Positions 10,701 through 17,705 of a stretch of 64,000 bases of DNA are shown here, piece after piece. This DNA is from VRUE01 sp963703175 (GTDB lineage Bacteria > Actinomycetota > Thermoleophilia > Solirubrobacterales > 70-9), in contig OY969794.1 of NCBI GenBank assembly GCA_963703175.1, positions 558,001 through 622,000 on the forward strand, read 5' to 3'. The notes beneath the pieces are model-generated. The model was not told the origin of the DNA. It ran no database searches and worked only from the letters and a program-made list of their open reading frames with translations. The translations under genes were made by a program, and so were the position numbers. Position 1 is the first letter of the stretch. Each line of letters begins with the position of its first letter.

Positions 10701-12303
10701 CGGTGGAGGTGAACTCCTGCACCCTGTTGTTTTCGGTGTCGGCGACCCAGACGTGAGCTTCAAAGTCAATAGCGATGCCGGTGGGCGATTTGAACTGCCC
10801 GTTTTCGGAGCCGTAGCTGCCGAACTGAGCCATGTAGGTTCCGGTCGGAGAAAACTCCTGGACGCGGGCTTTGAAGAGGGGGCCGAATCCCCGATCCAGG
10901 ACCCAGACGTTTCCTTTGGCATCGAGCGCGATGTCCGTTGGCCGGAAGAACTGGCCGTTGCCGGTGCCTTCGCTGCCGAACTGGCGGATGAATTCGCCGG
11001 TTTTGCTGAACTCTTGGACGCGATGATTTAAGCTGTCGGCGACCCAGACGTTGCCTACGGAGTCCGTGGCAATACCGGCGGGTGATTTGAACTGCCCGCT
11101 CGCCGTGCCATTGCTGCCGAACTGGCGGATGAATTCACCTTTGGAGCCGAACTCCTGGATGCGGCTGTGGGCGGTGTCAGCAGCCCAGACATGACCTTCG
11201 GGATCGCTGGCAACGTCGGCCGGGGCCGAAAGCTTGCCGGTGCCTTCCCCTCCAAACTGGCGGAGGTATAGGCCCGATTCGGTCTCCTGCACCCTGTTGT
11301 TGCCCGTGTCGGCGACCCAGATCAGCCCGCCCGCCCCGACCGTGACCCCTTTCGGTTCGAAGAACTGGCCTTCGTTGGGGCCCGGTTTCCCGAACTGGCT
11401 CGTATATGTTCCGGTGTTCGTGAACTCTTGAACTCGTCCGTTGCCAGTGTCGGCGACCCAGATGTGACCTCCGGTGTCGGCAGCAATGCCATACGGCGAT
11501 TTGAATTGACCGTTCCCAGTTCCTTCGCTGCCGAATTTGCGCACGAACGCGCCAGCGGAGCTGAACTCCTGCACCCTATTGTTTGCGGTATCGGCCACAC
11601 AGATGTGGCCTTCGGAGTCAATACCTATGCCGCTGGGAGATTTAAATTGACCCGATTCGCTACCCGGGCTACCAAAAGCCAGCATAAATGTCCCTGCGGA
11701 GGTGAACTCCTGCACCCGATTGTTGTTCGTGTCGGCGACCCAGACGTGGCCACCGCTGTCGATTGCTATGCCCTTGGGCCAGCTGAGCTGACCTTTTTCG
11801 ATTCCTGAAATCCCGAACTTGGAGATGAATTCGCCTGAAGAGTTGAACTTTTGGATGCGGCTATTTGCGGTGTCGGCAACCCAGACGTTGCCAGAGGAGT
11901 CGACTGCTATCCCATACGGTTCCAAGAACTCCCCGTTGGCAGAGCCCGCTGCGCCGAACTGGCGAAGGAATTCTCCTTTGGGGCCGAACTCCTGAACGCG
12001 GTCGTTGTCGGTGTCGAGGACCCAGACGTTTCCTTTGGAGTCGGCGGCGACTGCGGCCGGAGTAGAGAGGCGACCCGGCCCTGTGGCTTCCCCGCCGAAC
12101 GAGCGGAGGAAGGTGGTGATCGGAACCGCCGATGCGACGGTCGCGTTCGCGCCGAGGCAGAAGAGCGCGCAGAAGAACACTAAGACAGGAACGAGCGCCA
12201 GCGAGCGTACGTTCCCGGCGGTGTGATCGCCCCGCACACCAAAGCGCTGCATGCCTGTTGTCAGCTTCTGGTCCTTCCCGCTGCGACTACGGACTTTTCC
12301 CAT
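4792..12303 (-). CDS. giant secreted NHL-repeat / RHS (YD-repeat) protein
   Basis: About 2503 residues from the ATG at 12303; a TTG at 12363 and an ATG at 12252 are alternative starts. A signal segment (LVPVLVFFCALFCLGANA) comes first, then 18 NHL repeats of about 47 residues (typical unit: GQF-SP-GIA-DS-GNVWVADT-NNRVQEF). Next come a fibronectin-III-like domain with the NPRGLETTYQFEYG signature, Ig-like segments and a DUF6531-like entry (VDLLTGEYSVSRTDVSIPVP). An RHS/YD-repeat shell follows, then the RHS core motif around GYVPAIGRFISTDPV and a Cys-containing C-terminal domain of about 115 residues. Such proteins form a hollow shell around a C-terminal effector. The effector here is not recognisable. 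The gene is followed by small frames and an RHS fragment. Confidence 0.9.
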   Translation of the reverse strand: MGKVRSRSGKDQKLTTGMQRFGVRGDHTAGNVRSLALVPVLVFFCALFCLGANATVASAVPITTFLRSFGGEATGPGRLSTPAAVAADSKGNVWVLDTDNDRVQEFGPKGEFLRQFGAAGSANGEFLEPYGIAVDSSGNVWVADTANSRIQKFNSSGEFISKFGISGIEKGQLSWPKGIAIDSGGHVWVADTNNNRVQEFTSAGTFMLAFGSPGSESGQFKSPSGIGIDSEGHICVADTANNRVQEFSSAGAFVRKFGSEGTGNGQFKSPYGIAADTGGHIWVADTGNGRVQEFTNTGTYTSQFGKPGPNEGQFFEPKGVTVGAGGLIWVADTGNNRVQETESGLYLRQFGGEGTGKLSAPADVASDPEGHVWAADTAHSRIQEFGSKGEFIRQFGSNGTASGQFKSPAGIATDSVGNVWVADSLNHRVQEFSKTGEFIRQFGSEGTGNGQFFRPTDIALDAKGNVWVLDRGFGPLFKARVQEFSPTGTYMAQFGSYGSENGQFKSPTGIAIDFEAHVWVADTENNRVQEFTSTGAFIRKFGSEGTGNGQFKSPSGIVTDSEGNAWVTDTGNDRLQKFNSTGTYVSQFGIPGANGGQFVEPKGLAIDTSGNLWVADTGNNRVQEITAGEYVRQLGGEAPGQLSWPRGVASDQEGHVWVADTSHDRIQEFSSSTGEFIRQFGAHGTASGEFLGPQDVAVDSEGHVWVADSANHRIQEFTSTGEFIRQFGALGKENGQFESPTGIAIDSEGNVWVVEATGARVQEFSKAGEFIRKFGSKGSENGQLKEPKGIAVDPEGNVWVIDTGNTRVQEFSKAGEFIRKFGSKGTGNGQFEWPRGIATDPEGGVWVADTGNDRIQRFSKTGTYLGQSGSPGGNGGQFSEPMGIAVDSSYQISVADTANNRIEQHSPKRPIVSTNTASNVKGTSASLNASINPRGLETTYQFEYGTTTSYSTLVPVPAKSAGSGESNKEVTEAIAGLLTGTTYHYRVVASNAAGATAGGDKTLTTTPNPETTITSAMPSYTEGKRPPIEFISSKPGSTFKCGLDIETPTTSCTSPYSLPENLGPGWHTFLVTATSPEGYTDETPAKWVFNLGYYPLSPETSKMVMPTEGEKTAAYFTLKAAWGNAPEGGGVTGVTFQVKRRDWSDFKTIPTTYVTDAAGSEVSWPLKVSANPGESGQVYFNAADDPEITKGNEIAIEGLKFRALFDGGQHAAGVSAPVTTEFTEHYGSSRDAFTQVGPLNVDLLTGEYSVSRTDVSIPVPGTEATLEFSRTMESTYIGLGTKVLGGLWQPSVPVEEAGEGEAWTSLVERHENAVEAQYDPECLAEGGTKEECLIEPALPEANWVEVITNEGAAISFEKSGEKYIAPEYAKEYVLTSEAGKFALRNPQGVETVFTQNASGVLSEYRPESVSWPATSKSARMVYEYAGSNRRLTEMIAPAPPGVECTVAGATTTKGCRSLTFKYLAKSEWGSEQRLASITYYNATAEKSQVVAEYNYNGAGWLTEEWDPRISPALKETYSNFSETKLYSITPPGQKPWTFAYYPKGTYNVRLKSVSRASLLESPSTATTTIVYGVPISGEGAPYNMSASAVAGWGQSDYPVDATAIFPPTEVPSKEPPSDYAKATVDYMDPSGYLVNTASPEIPGAGGPSITTTETDTKGNVMRSLSAQNRLLALAAENPVTRSHELDSHSTYSADGTEMLESWGPLHKVRLESGETVEARTHTTIKYDEGAPAPKEGESAPRLPTKETAAVAIPGKEDVEPRVTETHYNWTLRKPTETIVDPSGLNLRTVTVYEESTGLPLEMRLPANPSGGDAHTTKTIYYSAQEQSPESACRNKPAWATLPCKMLPAAQASPAESNPQLLVKRVTAYSSLDEPTEVIESPGGSEEAAKKRTTTMTYDAAGRPIKRKVSGDGTSIPTVEMLYSSSTGAPATQRFVCEAPENCTGFDSQAVTTQYDLLGRPTLYEDADGNVATTTYDLLGHPKTVSDGKGSQEFSYDEVSGALTKLTDSAAGAFTATYNADGTMVAEGLPNGLTEETTYDATGSPVKLRYQKTTNCVSNCTWLNFEQERSGLGKIVKETGTLATMQYAYDKAGRLTQAEETPTAGSCTTRSYSYEADSNRTALVTHAPGAGGACEPNSTGTKQSYSYDSGDRLIGSGITYDNFGRITSLAGSYAGGSTLTNSYFSNDMVASQTQGAITNTFQLDAALRQRQRTQTGGGLEGAEIFHYAGPSDSPAWTQRGSTWTRNIAGIGGELAATQESGKEAVLQLTDLHGNVVATTSLSQIPQEPTATFRYDEFGNLKSGSAGRYGWLGGKQRRTELPSGVIQMGARGYVPAIGRFISTDPVVGGSANAYDYANADPVNGLDLTGESACRIDSWGQQIKSKPNSVGVHRLRLHAVAHCSRAAKNVRAKAVALDGHVFGPPPLKPIAIQGGRGQLTECGNGGPKFSCTSTVDVVVEARPPCETSWPGRITGYFTVSWTTRSGNTRSERVEVDFNFRLTDYCD
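9575..12107 (-). repeat. 18 tandem NHL repeats arranged as three sets of six
   Basis: Eighteen units of about 141 bp run through the 5' third of the RHS gene. Units 1, 7 and 13 open with a distinctive GGE-x-G-LS-P variant. Units 6, 12 and 18 share a G-PG-N-GQF-EP variant. The period of six equals one NHL six-bladed propeller, so the array predicts three consecutive propellers made by duplication of a six-repeat block. Confidence 0.85.
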
Positions 12304-12821
12304 TTTGCGCGCCCTGTACTTCGGATCGAAATTCGTTCTGCGGACAGCTGCCCAGCGGCGCAAGCATCTACCATCCCACTCGCAACGCCAATACCGAAAA
12401 ATCGAGAAACCTACAACCGGTCGCGAGGCGCTACTTTTGCGAGTAGGTCGGCGCTCGCACTGCGTTCCTTACCACAGGCCGCCCAGATACCCGAGGCGAT
12501 GCAATGCGGCCCGCGGCTGGACGGCTAGGTTGAATGGCCTCGACCGCTGACAACGCGAATCGTTCGAGCACCGCGCGCCTGGCCGCGCATCGAAATCACC
12601 CCCTCCCCCGCCCAGGACCTGGCGGCACTGCGGGCCCAGGTGAGGCTTCCAACACCGCCGCGATCCGCGACCTACCCGATGACGTTGCCCAGGCCGCACT
12701 GAAAGTTAGGCAGTACTTCGAGCACCTTGCAACCACGCTGCACGAAGTTCGGCTCGTCCGCGTGCGGGCCGATTTGAAAAGCTGGCCCGACCCACGGGAG
12801 TGAGTGGAATTGGCGTACGGT
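12304..12821. other. intergenic stretch between the RHS gene and the MaoC gene
   Basis: About 520 bases without a convincing gene. The AT-richer part at 12370-12440 probably holds the RHS promoter on the minus strand, but no clear -35/-10 pair stands out. A plus-strand frame of 89 codons (12534-12803) has a plausible helical C-terminal half (DVAQAALKVRQYFEHLA). It shows no family resemblance and competes with minus-strand frames, so it is not called as a gene. Confidence 0.5.
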
Positions 12822-13295
12822 CTAGCTCGCCGGCGCCATCACGCGGGTGACGCTGTCACCGACGAAGCAAGGCTTCTCGTTGCCCTCGACCTCGAGGGTG
12901 AAGCGGGTCACTACCTGCCACCAGCCGTCGCCCACCTCGTCGACTGAGACGACCTCGGCCTTGCCGCGGACCTTGGAATCGACGGGCACTGGGGCGGGGA
13001 AGCGGATCTTGTTCCAGCCGTAATTCACGCCCAAGGCGAAGCCAGCGGAGGAGATCAGCTCTTTGCGGAAGCCGTCGACCATTGCCAGGGTCAGGTTGCC
13101 GTGGGCGATCGTGGTGCCGTAGGGGCTCTCGCTCTTTGCCCGCTCGACGTCGACGTGGATCCACTGGTCGTCGCCCGAAAGGTCGGCAAAAGCGTTGATG
13201 TCGTCCTGGGTGACGCTGCGCCACTCGCTCGGGCCGACCTCCTGCCCGAGAAGGGACTGCATCCCCTCGACTCCCTGTACCTCGACGATTGCCAT
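12822..13295 (-). CDS. MaoC-like (R)-specific hydratase / hot-dog fold dehydratase
   Basis: A 157-residue single hot-dog domain from the ATG at 13295; a longer frame to 13328 would overlap the vapC stop region. The motif FADLSGDDQWIHVD (Asp, His) followed by GTTIAHGNLTL is the hydratase-2 signature, with active-site Asp and His in the first part. It should hydrate a trans-2-enoyl-CoA. It lies 11 nt after vapC. A truncated copy of its 3' half is found near 2.9 kb, so this locus has been duplicated. Confidence 0.88.
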   Translation of the reverse strand: MAIVEVQGVEGMQSLLGQEVGPSEWRSVTQDDINAFADLSGDDQWIHVDVERAKSESPYGTTIAHGNLTLAMVDGFRKELISSAGFALGVNYGWNKIRFPAPVPVDSKVRGKAEVVSVDEVGDGWWQVVTRFTLEVEGNEKPCFVGDSVTRVMAPAS

Positions 13296-13306
13296 CGGAT
13301 GGGAGT

Positions 13307-13693
13307 CTAAACGGGAGGGGGCGGCCATTGCTCGATACGTAGCTCTGGCATCGGGAAGTGTTTGATGTTTCCGGTGGCAAGCGATGCGTTGCGGAGCACC
13401 GCGGTCGCTGCAATCGCAGTGTCCTCCAGCTTCAATGTGACGCCGCGAGACCGGTATTCCTTTCGCCAGCGTGCGCTCAGCTCTGCCTCAGCGCCGCCAA
13501 AGGGGACCACAGCAAAGCTGTCGAGGACGGCCTTTGTCAACTCGGACTCTCCGTCAAGCAAGCCGACGAGGATCTCGTAGACCGTGATGGTGGAGATCAT
13601 CACCGGCTCGCGAGCAGGATCGAGCACCGACTCGTCTGCCATGTGGCCGCGGAGGAGGTCGATCACGACCGAGGTGTCGAGTACCAACCCCAT
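13307..13693 (-). CDS. vapC: VapC-type PIN-domain ribonuclease toxin
   Basis: The 128-residue protein is a compact PIN domain. Acidic metal-binding residues are visible at Asp6 (MGLVLDTSVV), Glu40 (TVYEILVG) and Asp91 (LEDTAIAATA). The last motif, ATGNIKHF, has Asn109 where the family has Asn or Asp. Members cleave specific RNAs when freed from their antitoxin. The gene starts 6 nt after the stop of the ribbon-helix-helix gene, the standard order of a VapBC operon. Confidence 0.85.
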   Translation of the reverse strand: MGLVLDTSVVIDLLRGHMADESVLDPAREPVMISTITVYEILVGLLDGESELTKAVLDSFAVVPFGGAEAELSARWRKEYRSRGVTLKLEDTAIAATAVLRNASLATGNIKHFPMPELRIEQWPPPPV

Positions 13694-13699
13694 CGCCGA

Positions 13700-13969
13700 T
13701 CAGTCGTCGCGCCGCCAATGTCTTGCGAGTTCTTCGTCCCGCTCCCGACCTTCCCGCTTGCGGTTCTCGCTAATCCACTCCGGAGTCATCCACGGCGCGA
13801 AATCGGGGATCGATCCAAAAAGCCGACGTCGCGCCGCAATTCTCTGATCCACATCGACTTTCGCCTCGATTGCCTCGCGGATGTACTTGCTGCGGCCGCG
13901 AGGCCCGGCGAGCTCATCGATCTTGTCCGTCAGGTCGTCATCCAATTTAATGTGTAATCGCATGCACAT
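13700..13969 (-). CDS. vapB: VapB-type ribbon-helix-helix antitoxin
   Basis: 89 residues. The N-terminus (MRLHIKLDDDLTDKIDELA, then GRSKYIREAIEAKV) is a ribbon-helix-helix DNA-binding domain. The C-terminal half is charged and Trp-rich (DFAPWMTPEWISE), as in toxin-binding tails. ATG is possible at 13969 or 13963. Such antitoxins bind their own promoter and neutralise the PIN partner, here the next gene. The TadG-like gene ends 14 nt upstream on the same strand, so read-through transcription is possible. Confidence 0.8.
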   Translation of the reverse strand: MCMRLHIKLDDDLTDKIDELAGPRGRSKYIREAIEAKVDVDQRIAARRRLFGSIPDFAPWMTPEWISENRKREGRERDEELARHWRRDD

Positions 13970-13983
13970 AGCTTAGCCCACTC

Positions 13984-15360
13984 CTATGCCACGAGCCGTA
14001 TTTCGAAGCTTGGGGCGACAAGAGCGCCGGCGCCACCGAGCAATGCGAGGATTCGGCTTACATAGGCCGTTGTCTCCGGGATCGAAGGAATGCAATCGCA
14101 AGCTTCGACCGGTGCCGGGCCGGCGTTGTAGGCGGCTAGGGCCAACTGCGGTGAGCCGAGCTGGTGGATCAGGTCCGACATCAGATGGGCTTGGGCCTCC
14201 ATTGCGGCAACTGGGTCGAAGGGGTCGTGAAGACCGTATGCGGCAGCAGTGCTGGGAATGAACTGCGCTAGGCCTTGCGCCCCGGCCGGCGAGACGGCGA
14301 AGGGGTTGAAGTTCGACTCGGCCATTAGCTGGGCGGCGAGTAGGGCCGCCGAGACATTCCAATGGGCAGCGGCGCGCAGCAGGGACGTGCGGAAACGGGC
14401 CGGGACGAAAGCGGGCAGCCCTCCATCGCCGGCAAGGGTCCCGTCTCCCCTGTCGCCGCCCCCTCCGATCGCTGCTCCCCCGCCCCCGACTGCGTTCCCA
14501 GCTGCGGAGCAGGGTTCGGGGCCCGCCGTAAATCCGTAGTGCCAGGCCTCCCACGAATAGCGCTGGACGAAACCGAAGCGGCTCGCGTTGGCCGCCAGCC
14601 AGCCATAGGCAGATTCGGGCCCGAGGTCGAGCTCGGTCGCACAGCGATGCAACGAGTGACCTGGCGGCGCGACCCACTGCGGGTCGGGATGAGCGGCGAA
14701 GAGCGCCGCCTGTTCGGCGTCGGAGCGGAAGCCCGAGTTGACGATCAAGGCGAGACCGGCGCGTGAGGCAGCCGCCGCCATCCGGTCGAACGCAGCGGCC
14801 ACATCAGGTCGCATCCCCTCGCCATTGCGGTAGACGAGCGGGCCGCTATAGCCGCCACCGCTTGCCGTCTCCGGCGTCGTCCCGGTGCTACTCATCGGTG
14901 CAGCGGCTTCGGCGACAGCCGACGCTTCGACCTCGGGGCGCTCTCCCTGCAGCCGGTTCTTTCGGCTCAATACGAGTCTGCCGATGACAACCGCCTTCAC
15001 CCGCACCGGCGCGAAGGAACCCAGATCCGGAAAGGAGACTCGCAGGCGCCGCTCGTCAACCTCGTTGCCTCGGGCGACCGCGACAGCCGTGGCCTGCGCC
15101 CGTGCCAGATATGTCGCCTTCTCGATATGCGTCGGGTTGATCGACCCGTCTGGCAGCGTCGGTGGCGCCAAGAGGCGAGGCAGGTCGTCGCGCATCGAGC
15201 GTGCCGCGGAGATCGCCGCCAGGTCGGCCGCCCGCTGTGCCCTCCCTTTGCCGGTCACCGCGCCGGCGATCGCGACCAGCGCCAGCGCCGCAACGATCAG
15301 GGCGAACGCGCCTCCCAATGCCAGCAATAACGCCTGACCATCCTCTCTACGAGCCTCCAT
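13984..15360 (-). CDS. TadG-like N-terminus fused to VanY D,D-carboxypeptidase and SLT lytic transglycosylase
   Basis: From the ATG at 15360 the protein has 458 residues; longer frames would run into the divergent gene. Residues 1-60 (EDGQALLLALGGAF, one membrane helix, then RAADLAAISAAR) match TadE/TadG-like pilus proteins. Residues about 175-285 are a VanY-type peptidase with Zn ligands His238 and Asp245 (GHSLHRCATELDL) plus Glu271 and His274 (EAWHYGF). Residues about 320-455 are an SLT domain with catalytic Glu348 (MAESNFNP) and LALAAYNAGP. It is membrane-anchored and acts on peptidoglycan, plausibly opening the wall for a pilus-like structure. A shared upstream promoter motif links it to the TadE operon. 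Confidence 0.85.
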   Translation of the reverse strand: MEARREDGQALLLALGGAFALIVAALALVAIAGAVTGKGRAQRAADLAAISAARSMRDDLPRLLAPPTLPDGSINPTHIEKATYLARAQATAVAVARGNEVDERRLRVSFPDLGSFAPVRVKAVVIGRLVLSRKNRLQGERPEVEASAVAEAAAPMSSTGTTPETASGGGYSGPLVYRNGEGMRPDVAAAFDRMAAAASRAGLALIVNSGFRSDAEQAALFAAHPDPQWVAPPGHSLHRCATELDLGPESAYGWLAANASRFGFVQRYSWEAWHYGFTAGPEPCSAAGNAVGGGGAAIGGGGDRGDGTLAGDGGLPAFVPARFRTSLLRAAAHWNVSAALLAAQLMAESNFNPFAVSPAGAQGLAQFIPSTAAAYGLHDPFDPVAAMEAQAHLMSDLIHQLGSPQLALAAYNAGPAPVEACDCIPSIPETTAYVSRILALLGGAGALVAPSFEIRLVA

Positions 15361-15409
15361 GCGGCGACCCTGCCGAGCGGCGACGCGCGCGTGGTGCGCA
15401 CAAACAAAA
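15361..15409 (-). promoter_or_regulatory. leaderless-type promoter with GCGCACCAC motif (copy 1)
   Basis: Reading the minus strand, a TTTT run is followed by 6 nt, then GCGCACCAC-G-CGCGCG starting 39 nt before the TadG-like ATG. The hexamer CAGGGT sits 6 nt before the ATG. The same arrangement and spacing occur before three other genes in this window (17213, 41980, 43031). Confidence 0.6.
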
Positions 15410-15481
15410 TGTTCTGCGATCGAACCCGCGCGGAATAGTGTCCGTACACAGGGCAACCACAATTCGACCCGAGGAGCATTT

Positions 15482-15928
15482 ATGTCGCCGTCGCAAACCC
15501 GCCGCCATCCACACCGCCAGGTCATCGCGACCTTCGCCATCGCCATCCTGGCCGCCGCCGGACTCTTCAGCTCGCTGGCGACCGCGCGAACCTCAAAGCA
15601 GGTGGTTAGGGAGGCGCAGAGCAGCTCGCTCGGCAAGACCGTGCTGACCGCAAACAACGGCCTTACCCTCTACAGCCTCAGCGTCGAGAAGCACGGCAAC
15701 TTCATCTGCAAGGGGTCGTGCCTCAAAGACTGGTTCCCGCTGGTCGTCGCCGCTGGCGTCAAGCCGACCGGACCGGTCGCGCTCGGCACCGTCAAGCGGC
15801 CCGACGGCAGACGCCAGGTAACGTTCGAGGGACGGCCCCTCTACACCTTCGATGGCGACTCGCGGAAGGGCCAGGCGAACGGTGAGGGCATCAAGGACGT
15901 CGGCACCTGGCACGCTGCGAGTCCGTAG
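15482..15928 (+). CDS. secreted protein with PF03640-type repeat
   Basis: From the ATG at 15482, with a strong GAGGAG seven bases upstream, the product has 148 residues. An N-terminal export helix (ATFAIAILAAAGLFSSLATA) leads to two copies of the secreted repeat: LTANNGLTLYSLSVEKHG, CKGSCLKDWFPL, then GRPLYTFDGDSRKGQANG. The family occurs in many actinobacterial surface proteins and has no settled function. Its 3' end overlaps the convergent gene by 38 bases. Confidence 0.85.
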   Translation: MSPSQTRRHPHRQVIATFAIAILAAAGLFSSLATARTSKQVVREAQSSSLGKTVLTANNGLTLYSLSVEKHGNFICKGSCLKDWFPLVVAAGVKPTGPVALGTVKRPDGRRQVTFEGRPLYTFDGDSRKGQANGEGIKDVGTWHAASP

Positions 15929-16541
15929 ACAGCAAGCGCCCGCGCAACCCCGCTGGAATGGCTTGATCGCCTGCCGTAGCCGCCCCGAGCTGGGCTGCGC
16001 GGGCGGTCAACCAACCAGGAGGGCGCTTGAGAATCGCCACTCGCAGGTCCCGAGCCAATAGGTCGCGAACCGCAAGTGCAGTGAGAGCGCGGTCTTTGGC
16101 CAGGTCGGCTCGAAGCAGAACCGACGTGGGTCGAATGCCGGGCTCGTCGAGCACCGATCGCAGGAGGTGTGGTTCCAGATGGACGACTGCGGCCGACTCA
16201 CGGACCAAGGGCAGGCTCACAGCGATTGCCACCATCCCCTCCGGGTCAGGGGGAAGCTTCAAATGACAGATCTGCCCACGCGATGCGACGACTGCTTTAG
16301 GGAGGTGTGCCACCAAGCGCTCCTCCAGCGCCCGTGCGCCTGTTGTCGCAACCAGCGTCGAGCGCGGTGCGCGTCCATCGTTGAGATCGACGAGGAGAGC
16401 GGCACGATCCGTCTCGGAGGCGGCGCAAGCAAGCGCTTCGGCTGCGGCTTTGGATCCCGTTGCCTCGCCAACCCGAGTGACCAAGACCACCGGCCCATCC
16501 GGTAGGCGACTCAACGCTCCCTCGCGCGACAATCCACTCAC
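15891..16541 (-). CDS. hypothetical protein of the Tad-like cluster
   Basis: A 216-residue frame, rich in Ala, Leu and Arg. The start (PVVLVTRVGEATGSKAAAEALACAAS and ALLVDLN) resembles a degenerate MinD/CpaE-type P-loop fold, but no intact Walker A can be seen. It overlaps the TadE-like gene upstream by 4 nt and is the last gene of that run. Co-transcription with pseudopilin genes suggests a role in their assembly or localisation, which is inference. I cannot assign a family. Confidence 0.6.
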   Translation of the reverse strand: MSGLSREGALSRLPDGPVVLVTRVGEATGSKAAAEALACAASETDRAALLVDLNDGRAPRSTLVATTGARALEERLVAHLPKAVVASRGQICHLKLPPDPEGMVAIAVSLPLVRESAAVVHLEPHLLRSVLDEPGIRPTSVLLRADLAKDRALTALAVRDLLARDLRVAILKRPPGWLTARAAQLGAATAGDQAIPAGLRGRLLSTDSQRARCRRP

Positions 16542-16870
16542 TTCGGCCTTGCCGCGGCAGAGGAGGTGACTGCAAGCCGGTCGGCAACCGCCGGCAGTGG
16601 CGAGGGTGGACGCAGGCGCACCGTGACCCGCCCGCCGCGGACCGAGACCTCGACATCTCCCTCAGCCCAGCCCGGCAGTGCGTCACGCGCAGCGGCTACC
16701 GCTGGCCTCCCCGAGGCAAGCGCCAGCGCTCCCGCCTCGGCGGCACCGTCGGCAAGGGTCAGGGCATAGCCGGTGGCGAAGAGCTGCAGGACGATCGCGG
16801 CCGCGAGCAGCAGCCCCGGCAAGGCTGCTACCAGCTCGACCGTGCTTTGCCCGTCCTCCCTATCCACCAC
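16538..16870 (-). CDS. TadE-like pseudopilin/membrane protein
   Basis: 110 residues. The N-terminal EDGQSTVELVAALPGLLLAA motif, followed by a single hydrophobic helix, is the TadE signature (Gly/Glu around the processing region). The rest is a small extracytoplasmic domain. Such minor pseudopilins belong to Flp/Tad pili or related secretion apparatus. It overlaps the preceding TadE-like gene by 11 nt and the following gene by 4 nt, so the three are one operon. Other Tad machinery (ATPase, TadB/C) is not in this window. Confidence 0.75.
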   Translation of the reverse strand: MVDREDGQSTVELVAALPGLLLAAAIVLQLFATGYALTLADGAAEAGALALASGRPAVAAARDALPGWAEGDVEVSVRGGRVTVRLRPPSPLPAVADRLAVTSSAAARPK

Positions 16871-17213
16871 TGGACTCCAGCGCCGCTTCCGCGCCGACCG
16901 TCAGCTGCGGCATCGCGGGCAGCAGGAGGGGAAGGACGACGCGGACGGAGACGGCACCCGAATCGCTGACCTCCGCCCCATCCCGCAGCGACGGCGGCAA
17001 TGCACGCCGTGCGGCTGCGGCGGCGTCGCCTCCGACCAGGGCCGCCCGTGCCCCGGCTCGCGCCGCCACTCCCGCCGACCAAAGGGCCTGGCCGGCGAGT
17101 CCTATCTGTGCCGCCACCAGGACCGCCAGCAGCAAGAACGGAACCGCGGCGACCATCTCGACCGAAGCGGTCCCGTCCTCCCTGCGAAAGCTGCTGGCGG
17201 CCTGGTGCGACAC
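16860..17213 (-). CDS. TadE-like pseudopilin/membrane protein
   Basis: 117 residues from a GTG. The motif REDGTASVEMVAAVPFLLLA is followed by one membrane helix and an Ala-rich extracytoplasmic part, as in TadE-family minor pilins. It is the first gene of a three-gene minus-strand operon. Its GTG lacks an obvious Shine-Dalgarno but carries the same upstream motif at the same distance as the TadG-like gene, consistent with leaderless expression. Confidence 0.75.
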   Translation of the reverse strand: MSHQAASSFRREDGTASVEMVAAVPFLLLAVLVAAQIGLAGQALWSAGVAARAGARAALVGGDAAAAARRALPPSLRDGAEVSDSGAVSVRVVLPLLLPAMPQLTVGAEAALESSGG

Positions 17214-17264
17214 GCCCGGACCGTCCCAGGCCAGAGCGCGCGTGTGGTGCGCTCAAACGAAAAA
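17214..17264 (-). promoter_or_regulatory. leaderless-type promoter with GCGCACCAC motif (copy 2)
   Basis: On the minus strand a TTTTT run, 7 nt, then GCGCACCAC-A-CGCGCG begins 39 nt before the GTG of the first TadE-like gene. A GACGGT hexamer (compare TACGGT in two other copies) lies 6 nt before the start. It matches the site upstream of the TadG-like gene in 17 of 19 core positions. Confidence 0.6.
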
Positions 17265-17302
17265 TTGTGTGACGGCTTTACGCCGCTATGCCCCAGCTTG
17301 GC

Positions 17303-17653
17303 TCAGTAGGTGTTTGCTTCCGTCCAAACCTTCCAGATCGCCGCCACCGAGGCGCCAAGCAGGAAGATCCAGGCGAGCGTGCCGCCACCGCTGGAGAACA
17401 TCTCGTCGCTGCCGGCAATAAGCAGTGCAATCAGACCCAAGCCCCCGTAGAGAATCGCCCGACGGCCATCGCTAAGCGTCGCCAGCGTCAGCTGGTTCTG
17501 GCGGCTGAGCACGAACACCGTCCAGGCAATCGCGGCAAGGAAGCCCATCGTGATCGCGGTCAAGATCGCATCGGCGACATTGCCGCCGTGGGGAGCAAAG
17601 GCCACCACCAAGGCGAGCAACATCACGATCGCGGCGTTTCGCAGGGTCCGCAT
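17303..17653 (-). CDS. small integral membrane protein, unknown function
   Basis: 116 residues with about four hydrophobic segments (NAAIVMLLALVVAFAP, AILTAITMGFLAAIAWTVFV, AILYGGLGLIALLIAG, LAWIFLLGASVAAIWKV). No motif identifies a family. It lies between the Tad-like operon promoter and another small membrane protein, all on the minus strand. Confidence 0.6.
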   Translation of the reverse strand: MRTLRNAAIVMLLALVVAFAPHGGNVADAILTAITMGFLAAIAWTVFVLSRQNQLTLATLSDGRRAILYGGLGLIALLIAGSDEMFSSGGGTLAWIFLLGASVAAIWKVWTEANTY

Positions 17654-17705
17654 AGGGAAATTGTACGGCCCTCCGCCTGGCGCTCGCGACGGATGTGGGG
17701 CGGAA

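Noticed and set aside
15361..15657. 99-residue N-terminal extension of the TadG-like protein
   Set aside because: It would overlap the divergent secreted-repeat gene and erase its promoter. The ATG at 15360 gives a normal TadG-type start and lies 39 nt from the shared motif.
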